NCBI GenBank assembly: GCA_907163375.1
Contig: CAJQUW010008947.1
Location: 124,001-188,000, forward strand
Length of the DNA stretch: 64,000 nucleotides
Source: Prostheceraeus crozeri
Taxonomy: Eukaryota > Platyhelminthes > Polycladida > Euryleptidae
Direction of reading: 5' to 3'
Positions 20,801 to 33,269 of this stretch are shown one piece after another (the stretch's first letter is position 1; the number at the start of each line of letters is the position of its first letter). The translations under genes were made by a program, and so were the position numbers. The notes beneath the pieces were generated by a model. That model was not told the DNA's origin. It ran no database searches and saw nothing but the letters and a program-made list of their open reading frames with translations.

Positions 20801-21680
20801 AAATGTTGAAAATTTTTTCTCTCCGATTGACTTGAAACTCACCATACAGATAAAGAATTTCACGCTGATTCCAAATCTGAAATCCGTTTTCCCATCCGAT
20901 GCTTCGTTTTGAAGCTAGAGCCCAAAACGTCCCAAATTCTAACTCTGTCGTTTTTCACCAATGTCCCAAAATCTTAAATGGTGTCTCACATCTAAACGAA
21001 GACAGATAGGAACAAGCCGATTCTTTCATTGAATTTGTCTCACTCTTAGCTTTCAAACGAGCTATCGCACGACAAAATCCGTCCACTGGAAGCCAAAATC
21101 GAAGCAAGCTGTCCAGAGGGGGGGGGGAGGGGGGGGGGACGTCAGCGAAATTTCAAAATTTGATGAAAAATGTTTTGGTGACGGTCCCAGGTCGAAATTC
21201 CACACTTTGGAAAATTTTGAAAATTTTACCCATACAAAGTCACTCTGACACTTAGGATTTTTTCAGGTAAGCGAGCTCCGACCTAAAATCTTGTAACCGC
21301 TCTAACTTTTGAACGAAGACAGATAGGAACAAGCCGATTCTTTCACTGAATTTGTCTCACTCTTAGCTTTCAAACGAGCTATCGCACGACAAAATTCGTC
21401 CACTGGAAGCCAAAATCGAAGCAAGCTGTCCAGAGGGGGGGGGGAGGTCAGCGAAAAATTTTTTCTCTCCGATTTCGCTGGAAACATCCTTCCTAACCCA
21501 AAATTTCACGTAGATTCCGAATCTGGCCTCCGTTTTCTCATCCGATGCTTCGTTTGGACGCTACACACCAAAACGTCCCAAATTCTAACTCTGTCGTTTT
21601 TCGAAAAATGTTGAAAATTTTTTCTCACCGATTGCCTTGAAACTCACCCTACCGATGCAGAATTTCACGCTGAACACGAA
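17895..21680 (-). repeat. Satellite A, right arm (about 9 units)
   Basis: These are the same roughly 400-bp units as in the left arm, but more than twice as many. A higher-order repeat of about 1.63-1.64 kb is visible: the block at 18804-19052 recurs at 20433-20681, and 19661-19846 recurs at 21302-21487. Each unit keeps the CCAGAG-G(7-12)-AGGTCAG tract on the plus strand. The arm-specific expansion accounts for most of the outer length difference between the arms. Confidence 0.85.
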
Positions 21681-21854
21681 TCCGACCTCCGTTTTCTCAT
21701 CCGACCACTCCTTCCACTCGAAACAACCCATTTTACAACCCAACATTCAGCACGAAAAACATCACACACTATAGCCTCAAGACTAATCCTGGCGGTCGCC
21801 CAAGTCCACCACGACACTCAGACCCAAAGCACCACGGCGGCCGACCACGACACT

Positions 21855-21992
21855 CTGCCGTTCCAGAGGGGGGGGGGAGGGGGAGGGGAGGGGGAGGGGA
21901 GGGGGAGGGGAGGGGGAGGGGAGGGGGAGGGGGGGGGAGTCAGCGATGGCGGCCATCTTGCGCTATCTGGTGTTTGTCACTTCCTTACTACT
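21855..21992 (-). repeat. Right terminal inverted repeat with G-rich tract
   Basis: This is the mirror of the left end. The plus strand has runs of G4-G9 separated by A, a strong G-quadruplex former. Then come AGTCAGCGATGGCGGCCATC and TTGCGCTATCTGGTGT, ending CCTTACTACT. The last 25 bp are less conserved than the next 60. The adjacent CACGTA at 21993-21998 is the second target duplication. Confidence 0.85.
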
Positions 21993-22110
21993 CACGTAGA
22001 CACCTCATTTCGAAGAACTCCAGTTTTCTTTTCTCTTCAGTGTCCATGTCTCGCATGCGTAGATGGCTATAGGTATTATGAGGGCTTTGTACAGTCTTAT
22101 CTTAAGAGTA
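21993..22110 (-). mobile_element. RTE-type LINE, upstream part (split by insertion)
   Basis: On the minus strand this reads RLYKALIIPIAIYACETWTL and then FEMRCLR, the classic segment just after the LINE reverse transcriptase. It continues in frame and without a gap into the fragment at 680-1011. No RT core is seen further right, so the copy is truncated or decayed beyond about 22110. A frame change lies between the ETWTL and FEMRCLR parts, as expected for an old copy. Confidence 0.8.
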
Positions 22111-22680
22111 CAGCTGATATGATGCATGGTATAGTCCTATATATTATGCATGGTATAGTCCTGTAACAATGGTATGGGCCTATGACAGCTAGAATTTTGC
22201 TTCATGTTAGGCTTGGGTGTGGGGCCCAAGCCCTATAGGGGACCTAGGATGCAATTCTATGGTAGTAGAATTTTGCATATGGTTAGACTTGGGTCATCAA
22301 AATTCTTGCTTGGATTGCTTGGGCTTGGGGCTTGGGCTAAACCCAAGCCACTCAGCTTGGGGTGACTCAACCCAAGCCCTATAGCAACCTTGTGCCACCC
22401 TCTAATAGAGCGCAATCCTCTCATATCTCTTAATTACAGCAGTATAAGTAGAAGGAAACTTGCGAAGACAATTGAGTGCGCACAATGCTCACATGTGATT
22501 TGCTAATTACATTCTAGAATATATATATATACAGAAATATATATAGAATATATATACATATATATGTATATTAGCTTTGTTATTTTGAATTATATCCAGT
22601 ACAAAGAATGTATTCTTAAAGAACATTTAACATTTAAGGGATGAACAAACATATCGAGCGATTCATAAATATGATACATT
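22111..22680. other. Low-complexity stretch, no gene
   Basis: This stretch holds two near copies of ATGCATGGTATAGTCCT (22132-22170), a cluster of CTTGGG/CCCAAG words forming short inverted repeats (22205-22385), and an AT-rich TATATA microsatellite at 22520-22575. There is no coding evidence. Confidence 0.6.
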
Positions 22681-22689
22681 AAACCACTA

Positions 22690-24620
22690 TTAATAAAATT
22701 AAGAGTTTCTGCCAAAAAATTTGGAAATTGTCTAACAAAACAAGAATTCGAATTTTTATGGAAGTTTAATTTCACATTGCCACACATATATGGGCTACCT
22801 AAGGTGCATAAATTGACCAATAGTTGGATGCATAAGAAATTCGATAAGTTTTGATATTCAAAAACTGACTTTCCTGAAAACCTGAAATTTTGACCCATAA
22901 TAGCAAGTGTAAATTCTCCGAGCCACATGAGCTACTTTTTAGATGAAGTATTGAAGACGTTGGTTCTATCTTTGAAAAGTTATTGCAAAGACTCATTCCA
23001 CTTTGTTTCAAAACTACCGGAAAATGTGTCAGAACATTCCATCTTCATGGCATTTGACATTGTCTCATTAAAAACAAATATTGATAATTCATTTGGTTTA
23101 GCAGCTATTCAATACTGGATTTCGAAGAATACAGACGCTATTGATACAAGATTTTCTCCCGATTTTATTGTGGAAAGCGTAAGAATTATTCTGGAAAATA
23201 ATTATTTCAATTTCGAATCCCAGATATATCTACAAATTGCAGGAACAGCGATCGGCACGAAAATCGCCCCAACTTATGTGAATCTTACAATGGGTTTTTT
23301 GGAGGAAAACATGTACTCTTTGACCAAAAACATGTTCACACCAACCAGCTATATGAATTGTTCTGTGGTTCGTAGACCCGTTACCTTGATGACTGCTTTC
23401 TGATTTGGGAAGAGTCCTTTGGAGATGTCAATAATTTTGTACACGTTTTAAATACATGTAACCTAGATAATAAAATTAATTTTTCAACAGAAACGGGAAA
23501 AGAGAAACTGAACTTTCTAGACATAAAGATTTATAAAAACGGAAAAAATCGAAAGAGACATATACCACAAGGCCACAGACAGTTTTAATTACGTGCCGTC
23601 CTGTCACCCTCGACATATTACTAGGAACATTCCATATGTGTTAACCAAACGAATCCGAAGAATATTTTCTAGTGAAAAGTTAAAAGACATTCGATTGAAT
23701 GAAATGCGACCTAGACTGCATAAACTTGGTTATCCAAAGAGTTTGGTGGAAGACGCAATAATCAAATCTAACTTTTGAAATCATGAAGATCATTCTAATA
23801 CAGAAAGATGAGAAAATAATACCTTTTATAAAAACCTATAACCCAAATAAGCCAAACATATATACAAATATTATGACTCCAGCTTTTTCATGCTTGAAAT
23901 AAAGCTCCTCTTTCAAAAATCATGTTGTCAGACCTGTTTATAAACAGCCGAGGTCCTTACTGAACATGATAAGTAAACGAAGCAATATTCCATTAATTGG
24001 CGTGAGTAAATGCAACAATGAAAGATGATGCATGTGTTGTCCTTCAATGTTAACAAATAATAAATTTAAATACGAAAATGAGAACCAAGAAGAAAGAATA
24101 TTTGAAATCAAATCTAACATAAACTGTAACAGCAAGGACGTTGTATATGTTTTGAGGTGTCGAGGATGTGAGGCTCTATACGTGGGTCAAACTGGGGACG
24201 TTTTGCGTTCTAGGGTGAGAGTTCACCGGCAACAGATGAAAGAAGCCAAGTATAGAATTTTGCATGTAAGTGAACACATCTCTAATTGTGCCAATAATTA
24301 CGATCCACCCTTTTATTTCATTCCCATTATGAAATTACCTCCAAATTGTGGGAAAGAATATCGCGAAGAAAAGGAGAAAATATGGATTGATATCACAAGA
24401 CCAACAACAAACAAGACCTAGTGCTCTATTTGCCCTAATTTCTTTGGTCATACTATAGTACATGTAGGAGTGTAGATATTTCAGTTTGATTTCTTATGAA
24501 TATCTCATATTTCCTTATTTGTAAATCTATGTCTCAGTTCATGCTATTTAGTTTTGAATCACTATAGCTATTCACTTTAACCCTTGACAAGCCCTGATAA
24601 AGGTAGAAAGCGGTCGAACA
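22690..24620 (+). mobile_element. Penelope-like retroelement, decayed
   Basis: The RT signature on the plus strand includes PHIYGLPKVHK (about 22770), SVNSPSHMSYFLDEV (about 22905), FDIVSL, and AGTAIGTKIAPTYVNLTMGF (about 23240), then LDDCFLIWEE (about 23375) and LNFLDIKIYKNG. Further on is a connecting region with SCHPRHITRNIPYVL. The last part encodes a GIY-YIG-type endonuclease: VVYVLRCRGCEALYVGQTGD followed by R-x-R-x-R-x-H. The combination of this RT and a C-terminal GIY-YIG domain is diagnostic of Penelope-like elements. The frame is interrupted several times, so this copy is dead. Near the 3' end, 24594-24620 (CTGATAA...GGTCGAAC) resembles a worn hammerhead-ribozyme core, which these elements are known to carry. 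Confidence 0.85.
24032..24421 (+). pseudogene. GIY-YIG endonuclease part of the Penelope element
   Basis: This is the longest open piece of the element. A Cys-rich leader (CNNERCMCCPSML just upstream and at its start) is followed by DVVYVLRCRGCEALYVGQTG, then RSRVRVHRQQ and SEHISNC, and ends EEKEKIWIDITRPTTNKT. In this family the variant GIY-YIG motif reads VY...YVG, the arginine after the glycine-threonine turn is catalytic, and the glutamate near the end coordinates metal. All of these appear present, but the RT upstream is broken. Confidence 0.75.
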
Positions 24621-25910
24621 GTAATTTTGTGTTTTTGATTTATAATTTCAAGTGTCGGGTATGTTTACTACTATCATTTTCCATTTTTGGTGCATTCATT
24701 TTTCGACTATTATATCCATTGATAAAAAAACTCACCATCTTTTGACATTCGGTGCTTTGATTAATAGGTCTTTCATAAATATGAGTAAATTTTATCTGGA
24801 AACGATAAATCGTAGCTATTGAATGCCAATATTGGCAAAATATCATAATTACATAAGTTTAGACAGGCCTTCCGTAATGTACTTTGTCTATAGTGAGGTA
24901 CTTTGCGAGATAATAGTTTGAAAATAGAATACAATTGAATATTGATCCAATTTCAGTTATTTTAACAAAGAGATATTTGAAAATGTAGACCTCCCTCTAA
25001 TTAAACGCCACTTGATCAAGTTGACAACAAACCGCCATGGCGGTCTATAAGAGGTTTTGCGTGAATAGTTGCGTCGATCTTTCTATTGATTCGCATAGTT
25101 CATTATTGATCAGCATATCTCTGGACAAAATGAAGTTATTATTGAAAGAGATGTCATTCGACCTCCCGTTAACAAGCCGATCGATTTGACATTTTTACAT
25201 GCAGAGATTTCCTAATTAAGACAGCTAATAATCACTCATTCAGTCCTTGACTAAAAATAACAATGTTCTGGAATTTATGATAAACGACGCTCTTCCGGTG
25301 CACCAGTAATTATTTTCTAATTCAATCATGCTGGAAAGATCTACTGAAGCACCTGTCACTTTAGTATCCGAGATAACATTATCAACAAATTAATGTCCTT
25401 TGCAAGTAAGTACTGTCATGTTAATATATTGATAAATATGATAATTGGGTATCATGTCATAAATACCCGAGTTGCTGCTGTTTGCTGAACGGAAATAATC
25501 AGATCAACTTATGATCGATTTCACCGAAATCTGGAACCACAGCACAGTATTTTTCAATCCGTTCTACGTTTATTTAAAATTTAAGTCAGTCGCTCTCACC
25601 CGACTAGGATTGAAGACGTTGGTCTCATTGAACATTATCTATATGATGAAAGTAACCATAGAGCTCAAACACAAGACAAATTTCAAAAATTTCAATTTCC
25701 GCTAATTGCTTGTGCGTCTCAGTACATCTGTACATTCGATTGACAAGAACTTTGTTTTTAATCTTTGTTGACCTTACATCGTGTTTGTGCAATGAAGCGA
25801 TGAAGTGAAAGTGTTGAAGACGTTTGAAAAAGAACTATTGAGCTTATTTGACTAAAATCTATATATTCGTGCTCCTTAAGACGAGTATTTTCTTCTTATT
25901 ATGATAATGG
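24621..25910. other. Unassigned intergenic DNA
   Basis: I see no gene, tRNA or repeat with clear boundaries here. Only short open frames occur, none with recognisable motifs or flanking splice signals. Confidence 0.5.
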
Positions 25911-25914
25911 ATGT

Positions 25915-26420
25915 GCTTTCCAAAGAGTGCAAAAGGTGGTTCCCTGCATATATTTCATGCCGACGACATCGTGATGTTAGGAGGCAGTCATCAGGATGTA
26001 GAGCAAAGGTTTACGGCATGGAGAGCAGCTTTTGAAAACAAAAGCCTCTGTATTAGTCGCTCCAAGACGGAGTAATTGTCGTTCGTTCCAGGGAGTGCAA
26101 TGATGGAGGAGGTCACAGTCAGCCTTTGAAGATAGTAGACAACTTCAAGTATTTAGTATCCTTGGTACAGAGCTGACGAGCAAATGATATCGGCCAGCAC
26201 GTGAGATGTAGATGGAAGTATTAGTTGTAAGAAACTAACCCTGGTATCATGTGGAATGGAGATGCCCTTCAAGATTATGAGCAAAGTGTACTATTCGATG
26301 ATTCGACCAGCAATCCTGCATGGCTCTCAGTGTTTGGCCCCACTTAATACAGATGAAAAGAGATAGATTACACGTTGTGCAGATATTCATGTTTTGCGTT
26401 GCAGTAAATAGAATTAGTAT
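25915..26420 (+). mobile_element. LINE reverse transcriptase remnant
   Basis: The translation shows HADDIVMLGGSHQDVEQRFT (RT active-site box), then SKTE, and farther on YYSMIRPAILHGSQCLAP and RLHVVQIFMF. These are the usual A-DD and M-x-Y-G-x-E/Q-x-W blocks of RTE/Jockey-type LINEs. The frame shifts several times, so this is an old fragment. Confidence 0.7.
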
Positions 26421-29400
26421 TTCTTCTAACAATAGCCCACCACACTTTAATAACCGCTTTCTCCATTCCCTAAGTCACCTGTCATCTAATGCAATGCATA
26501 AGGTAGCTTTCTAAGTTCTTCTAAAGAAGTGAGCACACATACTTGTGACCCTGATGCTAATTGTGACCTTGATGCCACTAGCAGTGACCTCAGTGACCAT
26601 TCTATTTCCTATTGTGATTCTGATGAATCAAATCAAGAGCAAACAGTTTGATTTTGGAATGTCTCGCTTTATCTTTCTGAAAAAATGAACCTTTCGTTTT
26701 TCATAAGTGCATATCGACTTTTGAATTATAGGCCTAAGTATTCGAGCAGCATGAGTGCATGTGTAAGAATGTGATACATCATATTTATTCAGTTATATTA
26801 TACGAGTAATTGATGGATTACAAAACATGCGGAAATCTTGTGGTAGGATTTATATCTACATAACCGGTGGAATTTGTATTCGGATACTTATGAGTACTCA
26901 GTGTTGTGCTTTACAGTGCTTGCAACCATCACTGTGTCATGAATAGTTTTACGACTCAAAAGGAATTTACGAATAATCGCACACTCTCCCACTGTAAATT
27001 GAGACGAATTGGACAAAAGCCCTGAGCGATTATTGGAAGAAATACAGTAAGCCCATCAGGACATTTAATATACTGATTATAGGCATGTCAAGTAAAATGA
27101 TGTTGAACTAAGCGTTTGGTCGCTTTCTCGCCCCCTAAATGCTCTTGATGCAGCGCAACTTTCAATAATAATTTGGACCAAAGAAAAACGTTGAAGATTA
27201 ATAATTATCAATTTGAAACTTGAAACAGTAATGAGAACCAACTTGTAATTTGTGAATTCTCATGGATATTCCGTATTAAGAGCATTCATGTTTCACAACG
27301 TATCCAAAGAAAAAGATGTACTGTGAGTTACTAAGAAGCAGATTCGAATGATACTACGAAAGATTGCAAATTTAATAGCTTCATCGATTTTCAAGCGTCA
27401 GCTGCTCTTTCTTGTGCTCGGAGATTCATATAGCCAAACTAATATTCAAATGTCAAACGTTCTCTTCTTCGTGTCGCCTATAAGACTCAGCCATCATCTT
27501 GCAACTGAGCAAATCAAACTACCGAGCAAAGATCCACTTTTTTCCAAATCAGTTGTTGCAATCATATGTAAAAAAGGGCAATTGTATGAATTTAGTGTTA
27601 AAAACTACGCTTGTTTTTTTTAATACTTTAAAATAAGTCAAGCTTTCTATGTCGCATGTTTACTACAAATATTCGTCGATGTCGAAGCATCTTGGTAGAA
27701 AATCTTGTTAGACATGCAGCCGGAAGGCTTATCATTTTTCTATTCACTCTTCGCATTGAGGTTAACTTGTGCTAGTTTTGATTCATTTCTAAATCTAAAG
27801 TACCTGATTGGAACTGATCTTTAATGATTTTGAATTTTTTTGTCAATTTGATATTTGTAAATATTGGTTTCCGTTCATTTTCTTTACACATTTGATTAAA
27901 TTTTATGTCGTTCAGTTTGATGCATTTATGGAATATTGTTTCTACCTTTCCATAATGTTATTTCTCGTTTTTAGAAAGAAAATTTCAAAATGATAAATGA
28001 ATGCGATACCATCTGATTATAAAATAGTTCATTCCATTTCGTGACCTTTCGCACTCATCTTTATCCATTTTCATGCTAGCAACAAATGTTGCTAAGCCTA
28101 TGCGAAAGAAAACATACGAGTACTAAAATTTGAATCGCATCAAAAATGCAAATATTCCTACAATATTACTGAACAAAGATATCAATGATAGATATGAATT
28201 AATATAACAACTGCAGCAAAAAGAGTTCTGTGCTGATTTATAGCATATAATCATGAAATTTGTAAAAGAAAAGATATACTATCAAACATCGATCTAGACA
28301 TTGTTCAGGTGACGAGTCAACCCCTAAGTGAAGGGGAATGGATAACTATTTGGTTAAGTGCCTTTGATCTCGAATGGTTTCAGCTATTAGGTGTCAGGAT
28401 AACGGCTGAAGCATGTTATAATATTTTATCACGAGTTAGATTCCAAAAAAGAGCGAAGTGAAAATGAATGAAGATGCTTTAAATAACGAGCACAAAGTGA
28501 CAGGCTTTGAGGTTGTATACACAGCTCATCAACATCGTTATTCAATTTGGCTGTTCTGTTTACTCGTAGTTGAAAATGCCTATTCTGACAAATGATTCTG
28601 GATCACATACAGACGCATTCACATAACTTTACGCCCGTATCAGCAGAGGTAGAAATAAGCGATTTTTTTAAACATTTTTGCTTGCTGCATGCGGAGCCAA
28701 TACTTTCGGACGGGTTACAAAAACTTTTAAGACATTTCATAGGTTCTTGTTTTCTGGTCTTGATAAAAAGATTAATGAAATGATGTTCTGAAGATAAGCA
28801 TGTGAAAACAATAACAAGATTGCATGATAATCAAGTAGTTGTCTATTACTTCATGTTTCATCGATGTTTGACGCAAGAATTTATGAAAGGGTTGGTATAT
28901 TTTAATGAAGTTTTTAACATTCAGAGCGACAAAAATCGGTTAAAGCTCCATTGAATTATCAACTAAGGAGAGTCTGAAACGTGAAATTCAACTAAGGTTG
29001 ATTCGAAATTCCTTTTGAGAAATAGCACTGCAGGGAATAATTTAGTCCTGACCTGATTTTTGAGCAGAAATTCCCTGCTGAATGAATTACACGGATCGGT
29101 AACGGAACAATTCCGGCGAATGCTAAATAATGTTTGAGATTCTCAGTGCACGATAAATGAACAATTTATCAAGCGGAATGTATTGAATGGTACCTGCTTC
29201 AAAATTGAATGAAGCATAGTTATTAATCAGTAATATACCCTAGCAATTTACTCTAGACTTGCAGTGCAGTATTCCCCCTTCTATATTAATGATATAGCTT
29301 AATAGCTTTGATACTCATTTAATGTAGATAAATACTACTTTATGTGGTAGTTGGAATGGATAGACCACATTTCCTAAAATCCAGAGAACTAGTTTCAGGG

Positions 29401-31272
29401 AAGATGATTCATTCGAATGGGTTTGGATTCCCGAGAAACAGCCCTTACTGATCAATCATGGCCAAAACACATCGAAAATTCCTCAATCCTGAACATATTT
29501 AGTTTGCAATTCTCCAAGCAAGCACGTCAATCTCAGTCCCTTTCGTCCCGTCATAGCAAACAGACTCCACGAGTCATGGATTATCAAGTTATTCAAATTG
29601 TCAACTATATCTATGTTTTACAGTTTATTAAACAGGTAAATTTGCTTGTCTTCTCTTTAATTCAATTACATTCAAAACACATCTTCAATGACTTACATTT
29701 CAGAAAGATTTGTTTCCTTTGGAAATGAGGGCACAGTTGTCGTAGTTTTTGCTTTAAATGAGAGCACATCGTCGAGTTGCCGTCTGAATACGCTGATGAG
29801 CGAGGTTAATATCGATAGGGAATTAGGTAAGGGTAGAAAATCGAATGTGGAATATGGCACTGGGATGGGATGATTTAAATCCGAGGCGACGTTCGATGAT
29901 AGTAAATGAGGTAGTGGCTAGTTTACACTCTGCGGAGTCGGTCTCACTTGACCCTCAGCATGCAGCCGAAGAGGTTGGAGCAATTATGAAGGCTAGCACG
30001 CCAGGAAAGCAAAGCGAATGAGACACGGCCGAATTATAGGAAAGCAGGGAATTATGAGAGAGGAGGGAGACAAGGAGTGTATGTGAAGTGAGGAGAGGGA
30101 GTGAGATATATGGATGGATGGAGAGAACGTGAACAAGATGTGAAATATATTGCTAATCTTATATGTAACCTAACAATCTTCCTAGAAGAGCAGTTTCATT
30201 TCAACCAATCTTTGAAAGAGGGAAAAGGGTTGTTGATTTTCCTTGTAAATCATCCTCTTAACATATTCAACAGATTTCGTGTTCTCTAGAGATTTTTTAC
30301 AACTTGAATGCAGCTCGTGTATCAACTGTCAAATTATTCAAGAGATTTGACAGATAACAAGGCGTTAATGTTAATGACAAACTTTATCAACAAACATTGG
30401 ACCTCGGCCACAATTCAAATCAGTATAAAAGCTATGATTTCATGACCAACATGAAAATCTTTCGAACAATAGAATAAAATGAAGAAAGATGAAGCGTTTG
30501 AAGACGAGGTAGGAATGAGCTATTGAGGTAGATGACGATAGCACGATAGAAATTGAAGTTTCTGCTGTAGGGAAGGAGGAACTAAGAGGGTATGGAGATA
30601 GGAATAATCGACAATGACGAGAATTTCGCCAAAAAAGCACTGACAGACTCGTTCGATTTTCGTGCCTGAGCAAGGCTAATTGCTGGCTTGCAGGGAAACC
30701 TAGTCAACCGAACTATTCGGGTTCGCGTACTGGAGCGCCAGCGCGCACGCATTCTCCTTAACAGAGGGATGGCAACTTACTTTCTCAACTAAAAACAGGA
30801 GAGTGAAGGAAGCAATAAATTAATGTTACTTTCGCTTGAGTATGCAGAGGTTTGATTCATTAAAGTCTAAATTAACTCGAATCGCTTCTCAAGCAGAATA
30901 CAGCGTTCACAAAAGCCTGAAATTGCAATGTCCCTAACACACTCATTCATATTACAGGGGCGAAAACTGTAGTGAACTCTTGATCAATAAGAGATTGATG
31001 ATATAAATAGATTTTCGTGAGTTGATGCTTCAATTGCACCCAAATGCAACCTGATAATCCATGGCTTACCGAAAACTGCAGAGAAAACGGGATTTCTTTA
31101 TCAAAATCAAAGCGTTCTAGATTTTAATTTGAATGCGATCAAAAAGTGTCGTGTTCAAATATATTGATTCTTACTTTTATCGAAATGAATGTCCAGTGCA
31201 GCAAAATATACCTTTTATAGTATTTATAGAATGTATTTGAGAAAACAGAATTCAATACACGATGCCCATCAT
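26421..31272. other. Unassigned intergenic DNA
   Basis: This is nearly 5 kb of AT-rich sequence without a recognisable gene or repeat boundary. The longest open frames (27348-27623 and 29417-29728) have no motif, codon signal or splice context that I would trust. Confidence 0.5.
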
Positions 31273-32104
31273 CAGTGGCGTACCGAAGGGGGGGATGCAG
31301 GGGATGCATCCCCCCCGAAATTCGAAACTCTAAGTGGTATGAAAAAAGGAGAAACTTAGGCATACTGAGCATGTGAAAATATCGAGTGTCGGCTTTCGTA
31401 AAAATTGATAAATCATCCTTTATTTTTAAATAAAAATACTCAATTTCAGACCAATAATACTTGATTTAGCACCTTGTAAATTTCTATAAGTTTCTATCAA
31501 TTTTGACTGTTGATCAAATTTCCTCTTTCATCCTTCACGATACACATCGTCAAATATGTGAAAGTCGTTAATCCTATTCCCCTCCAAGTTCCTAGGTCGG
31601 AATTTAATGTATCTTTGATGATATTTCTTGAAAGTGGGCGAAGAATTCAGTATGCAGAGGAAGTTTTGCTTTTATTGTCGGTAAATGAAATATTCAACAC
31701 CTTAGTTTATCATGATAAAGAGGTGATTCAGCGAGAATCGTTGCGACTTCCTGTTGTGATAACACATTTGGAGATACATGTATTGGGATGCAATTTCCAG
31801 CGGGTGTTTAATCCATTAACTGAAGAAATGAGGTGAGTTTGATCCGTGCGTACATGTTTTGTTTATCACCACATTTTCAATCAACATGCCTAGGCCAAGT
31901 TTCTCGCGTTTCATTTGTTCATAGAAGCATGGCTTGACTTATAAGCAATTTAGTCGTCGCTACAGACAGATTCAGTTTATCACATTGACTTGCTGCAGTT
32001 AAGTGAACATTTCTATTTGTCAAATTATATTTTAACTGAAGAGTAAGTACATGTATGCTTATGAGTGATTTGCATTTTCAGTGCAATAAAATGATGAAAT
32101 CTCA

Positions 32105-32610
32105 ATCAAGATCGGTGATGCAATATACGGTACGGAGTAACCTCCACAGCGGCAACAGAGCCCTACCGCTGCGTCGCTTCTGGTAGCAGATTCGACGTGA
32201 CAACCCTCGGCCCCGGGAATCATACGTGGGTGGTTGTCTTTGGCGGGAATGCGTTAGAGTAACGCTAACGAAGCAGTCGGAGGAAGAAAAACTCATGGGC
32301 TTAGATGCATCACCGACTAGGCCAATGGCAGTAGGATGTCCCCTAGTTAAGTTGGCCACCTTAATAAATTAGTCTGACTTTCCCGCCCCTACCTTGATCG
32401 GTTGACCTGTCTGGGGGTAGTGCTGAATGCAGCGACTTCGACAGTCAAGTGAATCTAACAGGTACCCTGATCGAATCAACCATTCGAGAAGGACCGACCT
32501 GATAGATGAGACGGAAGTTAATGCTGCACTCAATTCGCCAGCAGCTCCGATCGTGAGAGGGTGGTTCCTTCTCACCTTGAGGGTAGTTAGGTTAGGAATT
32601 AAGGACCAAA
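32105..32610. other. GC-rich block nested in the hAT element
   Basis: About 500 bp that are clearly richer in G and C than their surroundings, with open stretches on both strands (minus 32369-32629 and 32102-32359). There is no recognised domain and no target duplication at its edges. It could be a SINE or LINE 3' end, or a leftover of the transposon's own cargo. Confidence 0.35.
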
Positions 32611-33269
32611 ATATACTTGCAAAATACACAAAAGAATCATGATCCGTTATCTAAAATGTATGAGTAAGTAGACGTATGATAATTTATCTGAACATTACCT
32701 GTAATAGGTTTATCTGATTTCTGTAGCCAAGGCGTAACCACTCTGAGGAAATGTCATTGACGGAAGAGTCGATTGCTGATTAGATAGGCCTACTAAGGAA
32801 CGGTTGGATCAGATTACGTCAAAGAACCGTCAAAAGATCTTATAGAGAGAAGTGAAACAAGACGAAATGTGTTTGATTATTGTAATTCCTAAGTTTGTTA
32901 AGGTTACATAGATTTATCTTAAGATTTTGATGATTCAACGAAGCATGGAAATAATTCAAATAGGTTGATGAACTAAACATTTTGAGGAAAAAAGTCAATC
33001 ACTTGAATCTGCTGGCCTACGTGAATATCAGCCATCATTATTGGCGTTAATACGATAACACGTTAGTAATACTTATAGCTCTTTTGTATTTTTTGTTTGT
33101 CGGCACTTGAATAAATTTTGTCGGCAAGCGATGCCCCCAAACTAATTTCCAATGCACAGTTGTACCACTGATTCGGTCATGATAAATGTGTAAGATGTCG
33201 ACAGAGTTTGAAAACTGGCAAGACTTTTGGCGACAACAGCCATCGTCCAACCGATTGGAGCTCAGCTTG

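Larger units (their letters stand above)
1012..21992. mobile_element. Giant palindromic Polinton-like element
   Basis: This 20,981-bp insertion is bounded by a 6-bp target duplication (CACGTA). Its inverted ends start AGTAGTAAG and share ACACCAGATAGCGCAAGATG. A 6-bp duplication and 5'-AG ends are the published signature of Polinton/Maverick integration; that assignment is an inference from the ends only. The whole insertion is an inverted repeat: left arm 1012-9280 (8.27 kb) and right arm 9281-21992 (12.71 kb), joined without a spacer. Each arm holds the C-rich end, satellite, promoter, two genes, structured RNA repeats and an AT-rich array. The gene portions of the arms are nearly identical, so the insertion or the duplication is young. 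No polymerase, integrase, protease, ATPase or capsid gene was found, so it would depend on a helper. It is best read as a captured defective genome of a Polinton-like element. Alternatives are an unrelated transposon with a 6-bp duplication, or a palindrome partly shaped by assembly. Confidence 0.7.

Noticed and set aside
1012-21992. Herpesvirus-type genome as the source of the long inverted repeats
   Set aside because: Long repeats and a RING gene brought it to mind, but the 6-bp duplication and AG ends fit Polinton-style integration better, and no herpesvirus core gene is visible.
26421-31272. Host gene in the long stretch of short open frames
   Set aside because: No frame shows a domain, splice-phase continuity or codon signal. 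The stretch is AT-rich and looks intergenic.
31510-31836. 108-aa frame inside the hAT element as transposase
   Set aside because: It shows no hAT catalytic or zinc-finger motif; only the C-terminal domain near 33270-33480 is recognisable.
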